The notes below the pieces were generated by a model. It was not told the DNA's origin. It did no database searches and saw only the letters and a program-made list of their open reading frames with translations. Shown piece after piece: positions 43,146-52,103 of a stretch of DNA of 64,000 bases. Both the position numbers and the translations under genes were made by a program. The DNA comes from Sphingomonas spermidinifaciens (GTDB lineage: Bacteria; Pseudomonadota; Alphaproteobacteria; Sphingomonadales; Sphingomonadaceae). The DNA lies in assembly GCF_002351485.1 (NCBI RefSeq), contig NZ_NWMW01000001.1, positions 248,001 through 312,000 on the forward strand. Reading direction: 5' to 3'. Positions within the stretch are counted from its first letter, which is position 1. Each line of letters opens with the position of its first letter.

Positions 43146-44797
43146 TCGAGCGGGGCCGCGCGTAGCGTCAGGATCGCGCGCGCGCCGAGCCCTGGCCCGT
43201 CGCTCTCGAGCGTCAGCGATCCACCCATCGCGTTGACCGCATTCGCGCACCAGTGAAGGCCGAGCCCGCCGGCCTTGTCCGTGCGGGTCGAAAAGCCGCG
43301 CTGGAACAGCCGACCGGCCCGCGCCTCGTCAAACCCCTCGCCATTGTCGGCGATCGTCAGCTTCAGCCGATCGCCGTGCGCGTCGATGGTCACGCCGATC
43401 CGTCCCGCCCGTCCCGTCGCCGCGATGGCCTCGACCGCGTTGGCGAGCAGATTGCCGACCACCTGGCTCAGCACCACGCGACTGGCGATTGCCCAGCCCA
43501 TATCCTCGGGCAGGTCGAGCGTTACCGGCAGCGCGCCCGCGAACCGGGCGATCGCCGCATTGGCCGCGACGATCTCGCCAAGGTCACAGGGGGCGAGGTG
43601 CGGACGCGCCTGCGCGTCGGCCTGTTGCCGGCCGATGATCGCGAGCGCGTGGCGCATCGAGTCGCGCGCGACCTCCAGTCGCTCGACCCGCTCGGTCCGT
43701 GCGGCCTGCTCCTGTTCGAATGCCGCCGCCACAAAGGCCGTCAGCTTGCGTCGCCGCGCCGCCGGCACCGCATCGTCGGCCAGCTCCGACAGCGCGCGCG
43801 CAATCAGCTCGAGCTCGACGGGCGGCGGCTGCGCCAGCCCCTGCGACAGGATCGTGCTGACCGGCGTCAGCGCGTTGCGTACATTGTGAATCATCGCCAC
43901 CGCGCTCTCGGACTGGCCGAGGCGATAGGACTGGGCCTTCAACTGCTCGCTGAGGTCCGCCAGCTGTGCGATCATCGCGTTGAAACTGGCTGTCACGCCG
44001 CCGATTTCGTCACCGCGCGGCTCTGTCGGCAGCGCTGCCAGCGTGCCGGTCGCGCGTACCGCCTGCATCTGCGCCTCGAGCCGGCCGAGCGGCCCGAGTA
44101 CCAGCGCGGTGATCGACCGGCGCAGCACCGCCAGCACGATGAGGAGCAGCAGGGTCGACCCGCCCACCGCCAGCATCAGCATCCGCTGACCCAGTTTCGA
44201 AAGGTCACGTGGCATCGAAAGGCGCAGCGATCCGGCAGTCCCCCCGTCGCTATCGGTGAGCGGTATCGCCACGCGTATAAGACTGCCGTCGCGCACCGCA
44301 TCTGCACCCGCGAGCCCGGCCACGATCTCGACCGGGAATCCGATCCTCTCCATGAGCATCGGCTCGTCGATAAAGCGGACCGCGACCGATCCTTCGGCAC
44401 GCGCCACGATGGCCAGCCGACCATCGCCCACGACATAGGCCAGCCGCGCGGTTCCCGCCGGCAGCCAGGCGGGCAGGCGACGCGCGCCCGCCGGGTAAAT
44501 CGCATCGACGCCGGTTGCCGCCGACCGACCACGGGCCCTCGCCGCGGCCGCCACGGTGCGCTCGCCGATCTCCGCCAGCGTCGCCGCCACGCGGTCCCGC
44601 TGTGCCGCCGCCGCCTCGATCTCCAGACGGTCGAAGCCCGGCGTAATGACGATCGCCAGCAGCAGCGTGATCGCCACCGATCCGAGCAGGCCAACGCCGG
44701 TCAGGATCGCGACGAGTTGCGCGCCGAGCGAGCGGTCGATCCACCCCCGCGCGGAACGTGCTACCCCCGATATGCCGCGCGCGATGCGCGCGGGCAT
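43118..44797 (-). CDS. Transmembrane histidine kinase with HNxRN-type phospho-acceptor motif
   Basis: The 559-residue protein has two membrane helices (about residues 27-52 and 204-226) around a 150-residue extracytoplasmic sensor, a HAMP-like linker (LGPLGRLEAQMQAVRATG, about 230-285), the phospho-acceptor H304 in AMIHNVRNALTPV, and a HATPase end with NLLANAVEAI, DNGEGF and GGLGLHW. The HNVRNAL block differs from the usual HExxxPL of HisKA. ATG 44797 shares one base with the stop of the regulator gene upstream, so they are co-expressed. Confidence 0.88.
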   Translation of the reverse strand: MPARIARGISGVARSARGWIDRSLGAQLVAILTGVGLLGSVAITLLLAIVITPGFDRLEIEAAAAQRDRVAATLAEIGERTVAAAARARGRSAATGVDAIYPAGARRLPAWLPAGTARLAYVVGDGRLAIVARAEGSVAVRFIDEPMLMERIGFPVEIVAGLAGADAVRDGSLIRVAIPLTDSDGGTAGSLRLSMPRDLSKLGQRMLMLAVGGSTLLLLIVLAVLRRSITALVLGPLGRLEAQMQAVRATGTLAALPTEPRGDEIGGVTASFNAMIAQLADLSEQLKAQSYRLGQSESAVAMIHNVRNALTPVSTILSQGLAQPPPVELELIARALSELADDAVPAARRRKLTAFVAAAFEQEQAARTERVERLEVARDSMRHALAIIGRQQADAQARPHLAPCDLGEIVAANAAIARFAGALPVTLDLPEDMGWAIASRVVLSQVVGNLLANAVEAIAATGRAGRIGVTIDAHGDRLKLTIADNGEGFDEARAGRLFQRGFSTRTDKAGGLGLHWCANAVNAMGGSLTLESDGPGLGARAILTLRAAPLDQAGSRAAA

Positions 44798-46671
44798 CAC
44801 CCGTGCGTCCCGCTTCCGCGCGGCGCGTCGGCGATCACCGCGCTGGTCGCGACGTGTCCCGCCTCGGCAATCTCGAATGTGCGATCGGCCTCGAGCGGTC
44901 GGGCGAGGTGGAAGCCTTGCAGGTGGCTGCATCCAGCGATGCGCAGCGACTGGACCTGTGCCTCGGTCTCGACCCCCTCGGCAACCACCTCGAGACCGAG
45001 CGCGCGGCCCAGATGGATGATCGAATGGACGATCGCCGCCGATTCGCGCTCGCGGCCCATGCTGTCGATGAAACTTCGGTCGATCTTGAGACAGTCGAGC
45101 GCGAACTTGCGGATATTGTACAGGCTCGAATAACCGGTGCCGAAATCGTCAAGGGCAATGCGGAAGCCCATCTGGCGCAGGCGATAGAGCGTCTCCGCTG
45201 CACGCTCGGCATCGTCGAAGATCGCCGTCTCGGTGATCTCGATCTGGAGGCGTGAAGGGGCGATGCCCGCGCGATCAACCCGCTCGACGATGTGGCCGAC
45301 GAAATTGGGTCGGCGGAACTGGCGCGGGCTGAAATTGACCGAGACATACTGCCCCGGCCAGTGCTCCAGCGTCTTGAGCGCCTCGCCCAGCACCCAATCG
45401 CCCAGCTCATGGATCAGGTTCGATTCCTCGGCGATCGGGATGAACATCGCCGGGCTGATCGTGCCGTACTCGCCGCTGTCCCAGCGCATCAGCGCCTCAA
45501 ATGCGACAACCTCCAGCGTGTCGTGCGAGACGATCGGCTGATAGACGAGGCGAAGCTCGCCCTGTTCGATCGCCCTGGACAGGCCGCTCTCGATCAGGCG
45601 CCGGAAGCGGACCGATTCGTCCATCCGCTCGTCGAACAGGCGCACGCCTCCGCGCGCATTCTTCTTGGCATCGTTGAGTGCCAGATCGGCCCGGCGCATA
45701 ACATCCGTCGGATCGGCATCGGCGCCGGGCTCGATCACGACCAGGCCGGCCGAGGCGCTTCCCTGCAGCGTATGGCCGAAGATGCGAAAATTGGCGGCAC
45801 AGGCGTGGATCATGCGCTCGGCTTCCATCACCGCGGCTTCGACGCCGGGGGTGGGAAACAGCAGTGCAAACTCGTCGCCGCCAAGACGCGCAACCATGCC
45901 GCCCTCGGGCACTTGCGCCGACAGGATGTCGCAGATCGACCGGAGCATCTCGTCGCCCGCCAGATGGCCGAGCGTGTCGTTGACCAGCTTGAAGCGGTCG
46001 AGATCGAGCATCACCATCGCGAAGCATTCGTCCGCCCGCACCCAGCCCGACAGCGAGCGGATGAAGGCCAGACGGTTGGGCGCATCGGTCAGCGGATCGT
46101 GGTTGGCGAGGTGCAGTGCCTTCATCTCGTTGACGGCCAGCTCGCGCGTCTGCTCCTCGAGGAGCTCGACCTTCTCGGCGAGCTGGGCGCGCACCGCCGC
46201 CAATTCCCGATCGACCTGCCAGCGCCGGGCGAGCGCAGTGGCGGTCTGCACCACCTCCTCGACCTCAAACGGCTTGGCGATGTAGGAAAGCTTGTCGACC
46301 GGCCCCGCGACGCGACCGATCTCGATCGGAGCATAGTCCGAGAAGCCGGTGACGACGACGAGGTTGATGTCGGGATCGATCGCGCGGATGCGGCGCGCGG
46401 TCTCGCGCCCGTCAATTCCGGGCGGCATGCATATGTCGACAAAGGCGACGGCGAAGCGATTCTCGCCTGCCGCGGCGACCAGATCGACCGCTTCCTGCCC
46501 CTGATGCGCATGCACCAGTTCGAAGTGCGGCGCATCCGCCACGGGCGCCGCGGTACCGAACAGCTCGTCGGCCATCGCCCGCAAAGCGGCCTCGCCGTGC
46601 GCATTTGGCGACAGGCAATGGCGATAGCTGTCGTGCATTGCCGCTTCGTCATCGACAATCAGAATGCGCAC
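44797..46671 (-). CDS. Receiver-GGDEF-EAL response regulator for cyclic di-GMP
   Basis: The 624-residue protein has a receiver domain (LIVDDEAAMHDS, D79 in VAFVDICMPP, K133 in YIAKPF), a coiled linker (about 150-182), a GGDEF domain with intact motif at 264-268 (ARLGGDEFALLF), and an EAL domain with intact EAL at 392-394, then DDFGTGYSSL and EGVET. No RxxD inhibitory site lies before GGDEF. It could make or degrade c-di-GMP in answer to its overlapping partner kinase. Confidence 0.93.
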   Translation of the reverse strand: MRILIVDDEAAMHDSYRHCLSPNAHGEAALRAMADELFGTAAPVADAPHFELVHAHQGQEAVDLVAAAGENRFAVAFVDICMPPGIDGRETARRIRAIDPDINLVVVTGFSDYAPIEIGRVAGPVDKLSYIAKPFEVEEVVQTATALARRWQVDRELAAVRAQLAEKVELLEEQTRELAVNEMKALHLANHDPLTDAPNRLAFIRSLSGWVRADECFAMVMLDLDRFKLVNDTLGHLAGDEMLRSICDILSAQVPEGGMVARLGGDEFALLFPTPGVEAAVMEAERMIHACAANFRIFGHTLQGSASAGLVVIEPGADADPTDVMRRADLALNDAKKNARGGVRLFDERMDESVRFRRLIESGLSRAIEQGELRLVYQPIVSHDTLEVVAFEALMRWDSGEYGTISPAMFIPIAEESNLIHELGDWVLGEALKTLEHWPGQYVSVNFSPRQFRRPNFVGHIVERVDRAGIAPSRLQIEITETAIFDDAERAAETLYRLRQMGFRIALDDFGTGYSSLYNIRKFALDCLKIDRSFIDSMGRERESAAIVHSIIHLGRALGLEVVAEGVETEAQVQSLRIAGCSHLQGFHLARPLEADRTFEIAEAGHVATSAVIADAPRGSGTHG

Positions 46672-46731
46672 CTGTCCCGCTCCCCCGCGATCGGCCTTTC
46701 GACGGAGTAAGCGGACAGGGTTAACGGACGC

Positions 46732-48696
46732 CTACTTCGCGGGCGTCTGAGCGAACAATTTACGCAGGAACATCGTCTCGACTTCGCGGCGAAGGTCGTT
46801 GTTGCCCTTTTTCTGGAAACCGTGGCCCTCGTCGCTGAACAGGACGTACCAGGTCTCGACGCCCTGCCCGCGCAGCTTGGCGACCACCTGGTCGCTCTCG
46901 AACTGCGGCACGCGCGGGTCCTGCGCCCCCTGCATCACCAGCATCGGCTTGGTGATCTTCGGCAGGTTGGCCATCGGCGCGATCCGCGCGAATACCTTCG
47001 CCATCTCGGGATCGCGCTCGTCACCATATTCGGCGCGGCGATTGTCGCGGCGATAGGCCTCGGTCCGTTCGAGGAACGTGCGGAAGTCGCTGATGCCATA
47101 GCGTTCGACCCCGCCGACCAGCCGGTCGCTGTAATGGGTCATCACGGCAAGGCTCATATAGCCGCCATAGGACTGGCCATAGACCGCGACCTTGCCCGCA
47201 TCGAGGTTCGGCTGCGCTTTCACCCAGTCGAGCAGCGCGCCGATGTCCTTGACCGAATCCTCGCGCTTCTCGGCATTGTCGAGGTTGAGGTAGCGCTTGC
47301 CATAGCCGTCGGAGCCGCGGACGTTGGGCAGGATCACCGTCGCACCGAGCACATCCGCGAAATACTGCGCGCCGTAGTTCCAGCTCGGCCGCGTCTGCGC
47401 CTCCGGCCCGCCATGGATGTCGATGATGACCGGCGTGCGCGTGCCCGCGGGCACGCCCGTGGGCCGGTAGACGAAGGCCGGGACCGACAGGCCATCGAAC
47501 GACTTGAAGCGGATGAGGCTCGGCTCGGCGAGCTTCGCGGGATCGAGGTCGCCGAGTTCGCTGTTGGTCCAGCGGGTGAGCTGACCGCCGGCCACGGCAT
47601 CATAGGTCCAGACGTCGCCTGCCGAGGTCGCCGTCGACAGCCCGATCGCGAGACGCCGATTGTCGGGCGCGAACTTCAGCGCCGACAGCACGCCCTTGGG
47701 CAGGGTCGGCTGCGGCAGCGCGCGGCGCGTGACGCGATCCTGCACCACCACGCGGCTGAACCCGTCCTCGTTGATCGCATAGGCAAGGATGCGGCCGTCA
47801 CCCGACAGGTCGTAGCTCTCCACATCCCACTTCAATCCCGGCGTCAGCACCCGCTCGGCACCCGTCGCCAGGTCGATCTCGACCAGCCGGCGCACGTCGC
47901 TGTCGCGGTCGGAAATGGCGATCAGGCTCTTGCCGCCCGGCAGGAAGCGCGGATCCTCGTAGCGGGCGGCAGGCGCGGTTGGCGCGATCCGGCTCGCCTG
48001 CCCGCTCGCAAGGTCGAGTACGAAAATCTGGCTTTCGCGGTTCGAGATAGACCGCAGGAAGACGAGCTTCGACTTGTCCTCGCTAAGGTCGGCGGGCGCG
48101 ACGGCCCCATCGGCCTTGTAGAGCTCGCGCCGCGTGCCCGGCTGCCGGGGATCGGCCGAGAGGATCGTGTAGGTCGCCGCACCCTTGGTTGCACGCGCCC
48201 AGACGGCGAGGCTGCCGTCCTTTGCAAGGACAAGCGAGCCATTGCGCGTGCCGGGCTCCGTCAGCAGGGCCTCGGGGCCGCTCAGCCCCTTCACAGCCAG
48301 CTGGAACCACTCGTCGCCGTCGGTGTCGCGCGTCAGGATGAAGCGGTTGCCCTGTCCGGGCAGTGCGTCGGCGCCCGCGACCGGGCTAGCATAGAAGGTG
48401 ATCTGGCGCCGGTCAGCGCCGGGCGCCGCGACGTGGTGCAGCTGTGCAGTCGCGCCGAAACGGGTGGCGATCAGCATCGTCCCGTCGGGCAGCCAGTCCT
48501 GGAATTCGGCCGAGCGGCTGTTCTGATAGCGCTGCACGGCCGCGCGCACGTCGGCCGGGATCTCGGGCACGTTCTGGAGCGTCGCGGTGCCGACCTGCCG
48601 GGTCGAGGCGGCCGCCGGGGCGGCTGGCTGCTGCTGCGCCGCCACCGGCGCGGCGAGGATCGTGGCAGCAAGGAACAACGGCTTCAGACGCGGCAT
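46732..48696 (-). CDS. Secreted S9 family peptidase (prolyl oligopeptidase/acylaminoacyl-peptidase type)
   Basis: The 654-residue protein has a signal peptide (LKPLFLAATILAAPVAAQ), a beta-propeller made of repeats like PRFLPGGKSLIAISDRDSD, and a hydrolase domain with the triad S509 (YGQSYGG), D593 (GAQDPRVP) and H625 (DEGHGFQ). It would cut oligopeptides in the periplasm. AAGGA precedes ATG 48696. It is next to the regulator of the glycan locus, but a link is only by position. Confidence 0.92.
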   Translation of the reverse strand: MPRLKPLFLAATILAAPVAAQQQPAAPAAASTRQVGTATLQNVPEIPADVRAAVQRYQNSRSAEFQDWLPDGTMLIATRFGATAQLHHVAAPGADRRQITFYASPVAGADALPGQGNRFILTRDTDGDEWFQLAVKGLSGPEALLTEPGTRNGSLVLAKDGSLAVWARATKGAATYTILSADPRQPGTRRELYKADGAVAPADLSEDKSKLVFLRSISNRESQIFVLDLASGQASRIAPTAPAARYEDPRFLPGGKSLIAISDRDSDVRRLVEIDLATGAERVLTPGLKWDVESYDLSGDGRILAYAINEDGFSRVVVQDRVTRRALPQPTLPKGVLSALKFAPDNRRLAIGLSTATSAGDVWTYDAVAGGQLTRWTNSELGDLDPAKLAEPSLIRFKSFDGLSVPAFVYRPTGVPAGTRTPVIIDIHGGPEAQTRPSWNYGAQYFADVLGATVILPNVRGSDGYGKRYLNLDNAEKREDSVKDIGALLDWVKAQPNLDAGKVAVYGQSYGGYMSLAVMTHYSDRLVGGVERYGISDFRTFLERTEAYRRDNRRAEYGDERDPEMAKVFARIAPMANLPKITKPMLVMQGAQDPRVPQFESDQVVAKLRGQGVETWYVLFSDEGHGFQKKGNNDLRREVETMFLRKLFAQTPAK

Positions 48697-48770
48697 CGGC
48701 GATCCTTCAGGCTATCGGGAACACCGACTTGTAGTGCTCGGAACGACGCCGCCGCAAGCGGTTGCGCGCG

Positions 48771-49505
48771 TTACTGCCGCTGCGCGCCCTCTCCCTCGAC
48801 CGAGGCGACGATCAGGTCGAGCACCTTGGCGATCAGCAGCTCCATTGCGGCATGCGCCGCGCCGCCGTCGCGGGCGAGGATCGCATCGGCGACCGCGGCG
48901 TGGTCGGCGATGCTGGCTGTGCGCCCCGCCAGCCGGTTGGTGAAGCGAATCGAGGTGCGCAGCGCCGTCGCCACGACGTCGCGAAACTGCGCGAAGAAGG
49001 GATTGTTCGATGCGCGCAGCACCGCGACGTGAAAAGCGATGTCGGCCTCGAGCGCATCGTCGTCGCCAATCTCGGCCGAGCGCATCCGGTCAAGCCCGGC
49101 AGTGATCGCGGCCATCTGTTCTTCGGTCGCGTGACGCGCGGCCAGCGCCGCCGCGGCGGGCTCGACGGCGATGCGCAACTCGCTGAACCGCCGCAGCAGC
49201 GTCAGGCTCGACCGCCGCTCGAGCAGCCAGCGCAGCACGTCGGTATCGAACAGGTTCCACGCCTCTTCGGGCCGGAGGAAAGTGCCCTGCTTGGGCCGTG
49301 CCGCCAGCAGTCCCTTGGCGGCCAGCATCTTCACCGCCTCGCGCGTGACCGACCGGCTGACGCCGTGGCGTTTGACGATGTCAGCCTCGATCGGGAACGG
49401 CTTGTCACGATATTCGCCGGTCACGATCGCGCGGCCGAGCACCTCGAGCAGCCCGAAGGTCAGGTTCCGGCCCAGCTCGCCGCGGACCAGCGGATCGTCG
49501 GCCAT
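48771..49505 (-). CDS. GntR/FadR-family regulator of the galactonate/glycan genes
   Basis: The 244-residue protein has the winged helix (PIEADIVKRHGVSRSVTREA, then KMLAAKGLLAARPKQGTFLR) and an all-helical FCD effector domain with conserved acid and His positions (ELRIAVEPAAAALAARH, ADIAFHVAVLRAS, DHAAVADAI). FCD regulators bind organic acids through a metal. It is divergent from dgoK across a 135-base gap, so it probably represses dgoK-dgoA and its own gene until the sugar acid is present; this is inferred from position. Confidence 0.88.
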   Translation of the reverse strand: MADDPLVRGELGRNLTFGLLEVLGRAIVTGEYRDKPFPIEADIVKRHGVSRSVTREAVKMLAAKGLLAARPKQGTFLRPEEAWNLFDTDVLRWLLERRSSLTLLRRFSELRIAVEPAAAALAARHATEEQMAAITAGLDRMRSAEIGDDDALEADIAFHVAVLRASNNPFFAQFRDVVATALRTSIRFTNRLAGRTASIADHAAVADAILARDGGAAHAAMELLIAKVLDLIVASVEGEGAQRQ

Positions 49506-49640
49506 CTTTACGCACCCCTGCTCTCTTTTCCCGGCGAAAGACTGTTGCAGATCAGTGTGAGATCGACAAGAACGATTGATATTATAAAAAACCGCCGAGG
49601 AACTGTCTGCGATGGTACGTCCGAAATCGGAACGCAGCCG
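49506..49640. promoter_or_regulatory. Divergent control region between the GntR regulator and dgoK
   Basis: A 135-base gap with an A+T-rich stretch (GATTGATATTATAAAAAA at 49575-49592) that stands out from the G+C-rich surroundings. It should hold both promoters and the operator. No clear dyad was found by eye. Confidence 0.45.
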
Positions 49641-50504
49641 ATGAGCGACTTCATCGCCGTTGATTGGGGAACGACCAATCGCCGCGCTTGGCGCGTCGAG
49701 GATGGGCGCGTCGCAGACATGATGCATGACGGTCACGGCATCCTTGCGGTGCCGGCGGGTGGCTTCGTCGAAGCGGCAGCGGCCGTCCGCGCGCGGCTGG
49801 GCTCTCTGCCGATGCTGATGGCCGGGATGGTGGGCTCGAACCGCGGCTGGGCCGATGCCGGCTATGTCCCGTGCCCGGCGACGCTCGATGCGCTGGCGGC
49901 CGGGCTTCGTCAGGTCGCCGACGACGCCTGGATCGTGCCCGGCGTCTCGACCGCCGAGGGCAGCCGCGGCGACGTCATGCGCGGCGAGGAGGTTCAGCTG
50001 CTCGGTGCCGTCGCCGCTGGGCTCGCCCCCGCCGACGCGCTGATGTGCCAGCCGGGCACCCACTGCAAATGGGCACGGATCGAGCGCGGCGCGCTCGTCT
50101 CCTTCGCGACGGCGATGACCGGCGAGCTGTTCGCGCTGCTGCGCGACCATGCGCTGATCGGTGCGACGATGAAAGGCACGGTCATCGACGGCCCGGCCTT
50201 TCGCGAGGGCGTGGCCCGAAGCGGCGAAGGCGACCTCACCGCTGCGCTGTTCGGGGTGCGCGCCGCGAGCGTGCTGGGCCTGCGTGACGATGCCGATGCC
50301 GCCGCCTATGTCAGCGGCCTGCTGATCGGCAGCGATTGCCGGGCACAGGTCCGCGTCGGCGAGACCGTCCACCTGCTCGCCGACCCCGCGCTCGGCGCGC
50401 TCTATACCGCCGCGATCGAGGCGCTGGGCGCGCGTGCGATCCTCGTCGACAGCCACGCCGCGTTCCTCGCGGGCATCATCCGCATCCGGGAGCTTCAAGC
50501 ATGA
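49641..50504 (+). CDS. dgoK: 2-Dehydro-3-deoxygalactonokinase
   Basis: The 287-residue protein shows the DgoK pattern: IAVDWGTTNRRAWRVE near the start, LMAGMVGSNRGWADAGYVPCP, IVPGVSTAEG, DVMRGEEVQLLG and CQPGTHCKWARIE. It phosphorylates 2-keto-3-deoxy-galactonate in the De Ley-Doudoroff pathway. Its stop overlaps the dgoA start (ATGA). Genes for earlier steps (galactose dehydrogenase, galactonate dehydratase) are not in the window. Confidence 0.93.
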   Translation: MSDFIAVDWGTTNRRAWRVEDGRVADMMHDGHGILAVPAGGFVEAAAAVRARLGSLPMLMAGMVGSNRGWADAGYVPCPATLDALAAGLRQVADDAWIVPGVSTAEGSRGDVMRGEEVQLLGAVAAGLAPADALMCQPGTHCKWARIERGALVSFATAMTGELFALLRDHALIGATMKGTVIDGPAFREGVARSGEGDLTAALFGVRAASVLGLRDDADAAAYVSGLLIGSDCRAQVRVGETVHLLADPALGALYTAAIEALGARAILVDSHAAFLAGIIRIRELQA

Positions 50505-51124
50505 CCGACTTCGCCGCCGCCTTCGCCGCCATGCCGCTCGTCGCGATCCTGCGCGGGGTCGAGCCGCACGAAGTCGTCGCGATCGGCGACGCGCTGGTCG
50601 AGGCGGGGTTCACCCTGATCGAGGTACCGCTGAACTCGCCCGATCCCTTTGCGAGTATCGAGGCGCTGGCGCGCGCGCATGGCGACCGGGCGATGATCGG
50701 CGCGGGTACGGTGCTGACGCCCGGGGATGTCGGCCGCGTCGCCGATGCGGGCGGGCGGATGGTGGTCTCCCCCAACACCGACGTTAGCGTCATCGCCGAG
50801 ACCGCGCGGCGCGGCATGGCGTCGCTTCCCGGCTATTTCACGCCCTCCGAGGCGTTCGCCGCGCTTCAGGCGGGCGCGACCGCGCTCAAACTGTTCCCTG
50901 CCGAGGCCGCGACGCCGACCGTGCTCAAGGCGCAGCGTGCGGTCCTGCCGAAGCAGGTGCCCGTGCTGGCGGTCGGGGGGATCGGCCCGGACACGATGGC
51001 GCCATGGCGGGCGGCGGGGGCAGACGGTTTTGGCCTCGGCTCCGCCCTCTACAAGCGCGGCGCCACCGCAGCTGAGGTCGGGGTTGCGGCACGCGCCTTC
51101 GTCAAAGCCTGGCACGAGGGATGA
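50501..51124 (+). CDS. dgoA: 2-Dehydro-3-deoxy-6-phosphogalactonate aldolase
   Basis: The 207-residue class I aldolase has LVAILRGVEPHE with the acid Glu, FTLIEVPLNSPDP, GAGTVLTP, SPNTDVSVI and ALKLFPAEA with the Schiff-base Lys. It splits the kinase product to pyruvate and glyceraldehyde-3-phosphate. It is translationally coupled to dgoK on one side and to the GH43 gene on the other. A KDPG aldolase role is possible, but the partner kinase favours the galactonate form. Confidence 0.93.
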   Translation: MTDFAAAFAAMPLVAILRGVEPHEVVAIGDALVEAGFTLIEVPLNSPDPFASIEALARAHGDRAMIGAGTVLTPGDVGRVADAGGRMVVSPNTDVSVIAETARRGMASLPGYFTPSEAFAALQAGATALKLFPAEAATPTVLKAQRAVLPKQVPVLAVGGIGPDTMAPWRAAGADGFGLGSALYKRGATAAEVGVAARAFVKAWHEG

Positions 51125-52098
51125 TGCACGCGATACTGGCGCTTGCGGCAGCCACGCTGGTCGCCGCCTCGGACGCGCGGACGCTCACCAACCCCATCCT
51201 CCCCTCGGGCGCCGATCCGTGGATCGTCGAGGCGGACGGCATCTTTTACTTCATGGCGACGCGCGGCGACCGGCTGGCGATCCGCGCGACCCGCGACCTC
51301 GCACGGCTCGCGGACGCGCCCGAGCACGTCGTCTGGCGCGCGCCCGCAAGCGGCCCCAACAGCGCGTCGATCTGGGCGCCCGAACTGCACCGCATCGGGC
51401 GAAGCTGGTTCCTCTACTACACCGCCAGCGACAAGGCGGCCGACGACGACGCACATCGCGGCATCTGGGTGCTCGAGAACCGCTCGGCCGATCCGCTGAA
51501 GGGCAAGTGGATCGACCGCGGCCGCATCAACACCGCCCGGCCCGGCATCGACGGCACCACCTTGACCGCCGGCGGCCGGCGCTATTTCGCCTATTCGCCC
51601 TATGTCGGCCCCGACAGTGTCATCGCCATCGTACGCATGACCGATCCCTGGAAGCTCGCGGGCGAGGAAGCGATCATCGCCCGGCCCGACCGGGCGTGGG
51701 AGCGGCAGGGCGGCCGCCAGATCCTTGAGGGGCCGGCGTTCCTGCGCGGTCCTGACGGCGGGCTCCACCTCGCCTATTCGGGCAGCGCCTGCTGGTCCGA
51801 CGACTACGCGCTCGGCCTGCTCAGCGCCGCGCCCGGCAGCGATCCGATGCGCCCGGCAAGCTGGCAAAAGGCGCGGACGCCGGTGCTCGCCAAGTCACCC
51901 TCCACGAACATCTGGGCGCCGGGCCACAACGGCTTCTTCACCGCGGGCGGGCGCAGCTGGATCGTCTATCACGCCAACAACCGGGCGGGGCTCGGTTGCG
52001 GCAAGGACCGCGCGCCCCATGTCCAGCAAGTGACGTGGGCGCGGGACGGTCAGCCGATCTTCCCTCGCCCCGCCGCCGGCCCTGCGCCCGCCCCCTGA
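51121..52098 (+). CDS. Secreted GH43 family glycosidase
   Basis: The 325-residue protein has a short signal peptide (MMHAILALAAATLVAASDA) and GH43 marks: catalytic base D32 in NPILPSGADPWIV, SIWAPELHRIGRSWFLYY, the DG TTL region near residue 140, acid Glu in ILEGPAFLRG and APGHNGFF. This family cuts arabinan, arabinoxylan or related side chains. Its ATG lies inside the stop overlap of dgoA (ATGATG), an unusual pairing of a cytoplasmic aldolase gene with an exported enzyme gene. Confidence 0.9.
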   Translation: MMHAILALAAATLVAASDARTLTNPILPSGADPWIVEADGIFYFMATRGDRLAIRATRDLARLADAPEHVVWRAPASGPNSASIWAPELHRIGRSWFLYYTASDKAADDDAHRGIWVLENRSADPLKGKWIDRGRINTARPGIDGTTLTAGGRRYFAYSPYVGPDSVIAIVRMTDPWKLAGEEAIIARPDRAWERQGGRQILEGPAFLRGPDGGLHLAYSGSACWSDDYALGLLSAAPGSDPMRPASWQKARTPVLAKSPSTNIWAPGHNGFFTAGGRSWIVYHANNRAGLGCGKDRAPHVQQVTWARDGQPIFPRPAAGPAPAP

Positions 52099-52103
52099 CG
52101 CGA

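Noticed and set aside
46822..49032. A 736-codon open frame on the plus strand
   Set aside because: Antisense to the S9 peptidase and the regulator gene, same composition artefact.
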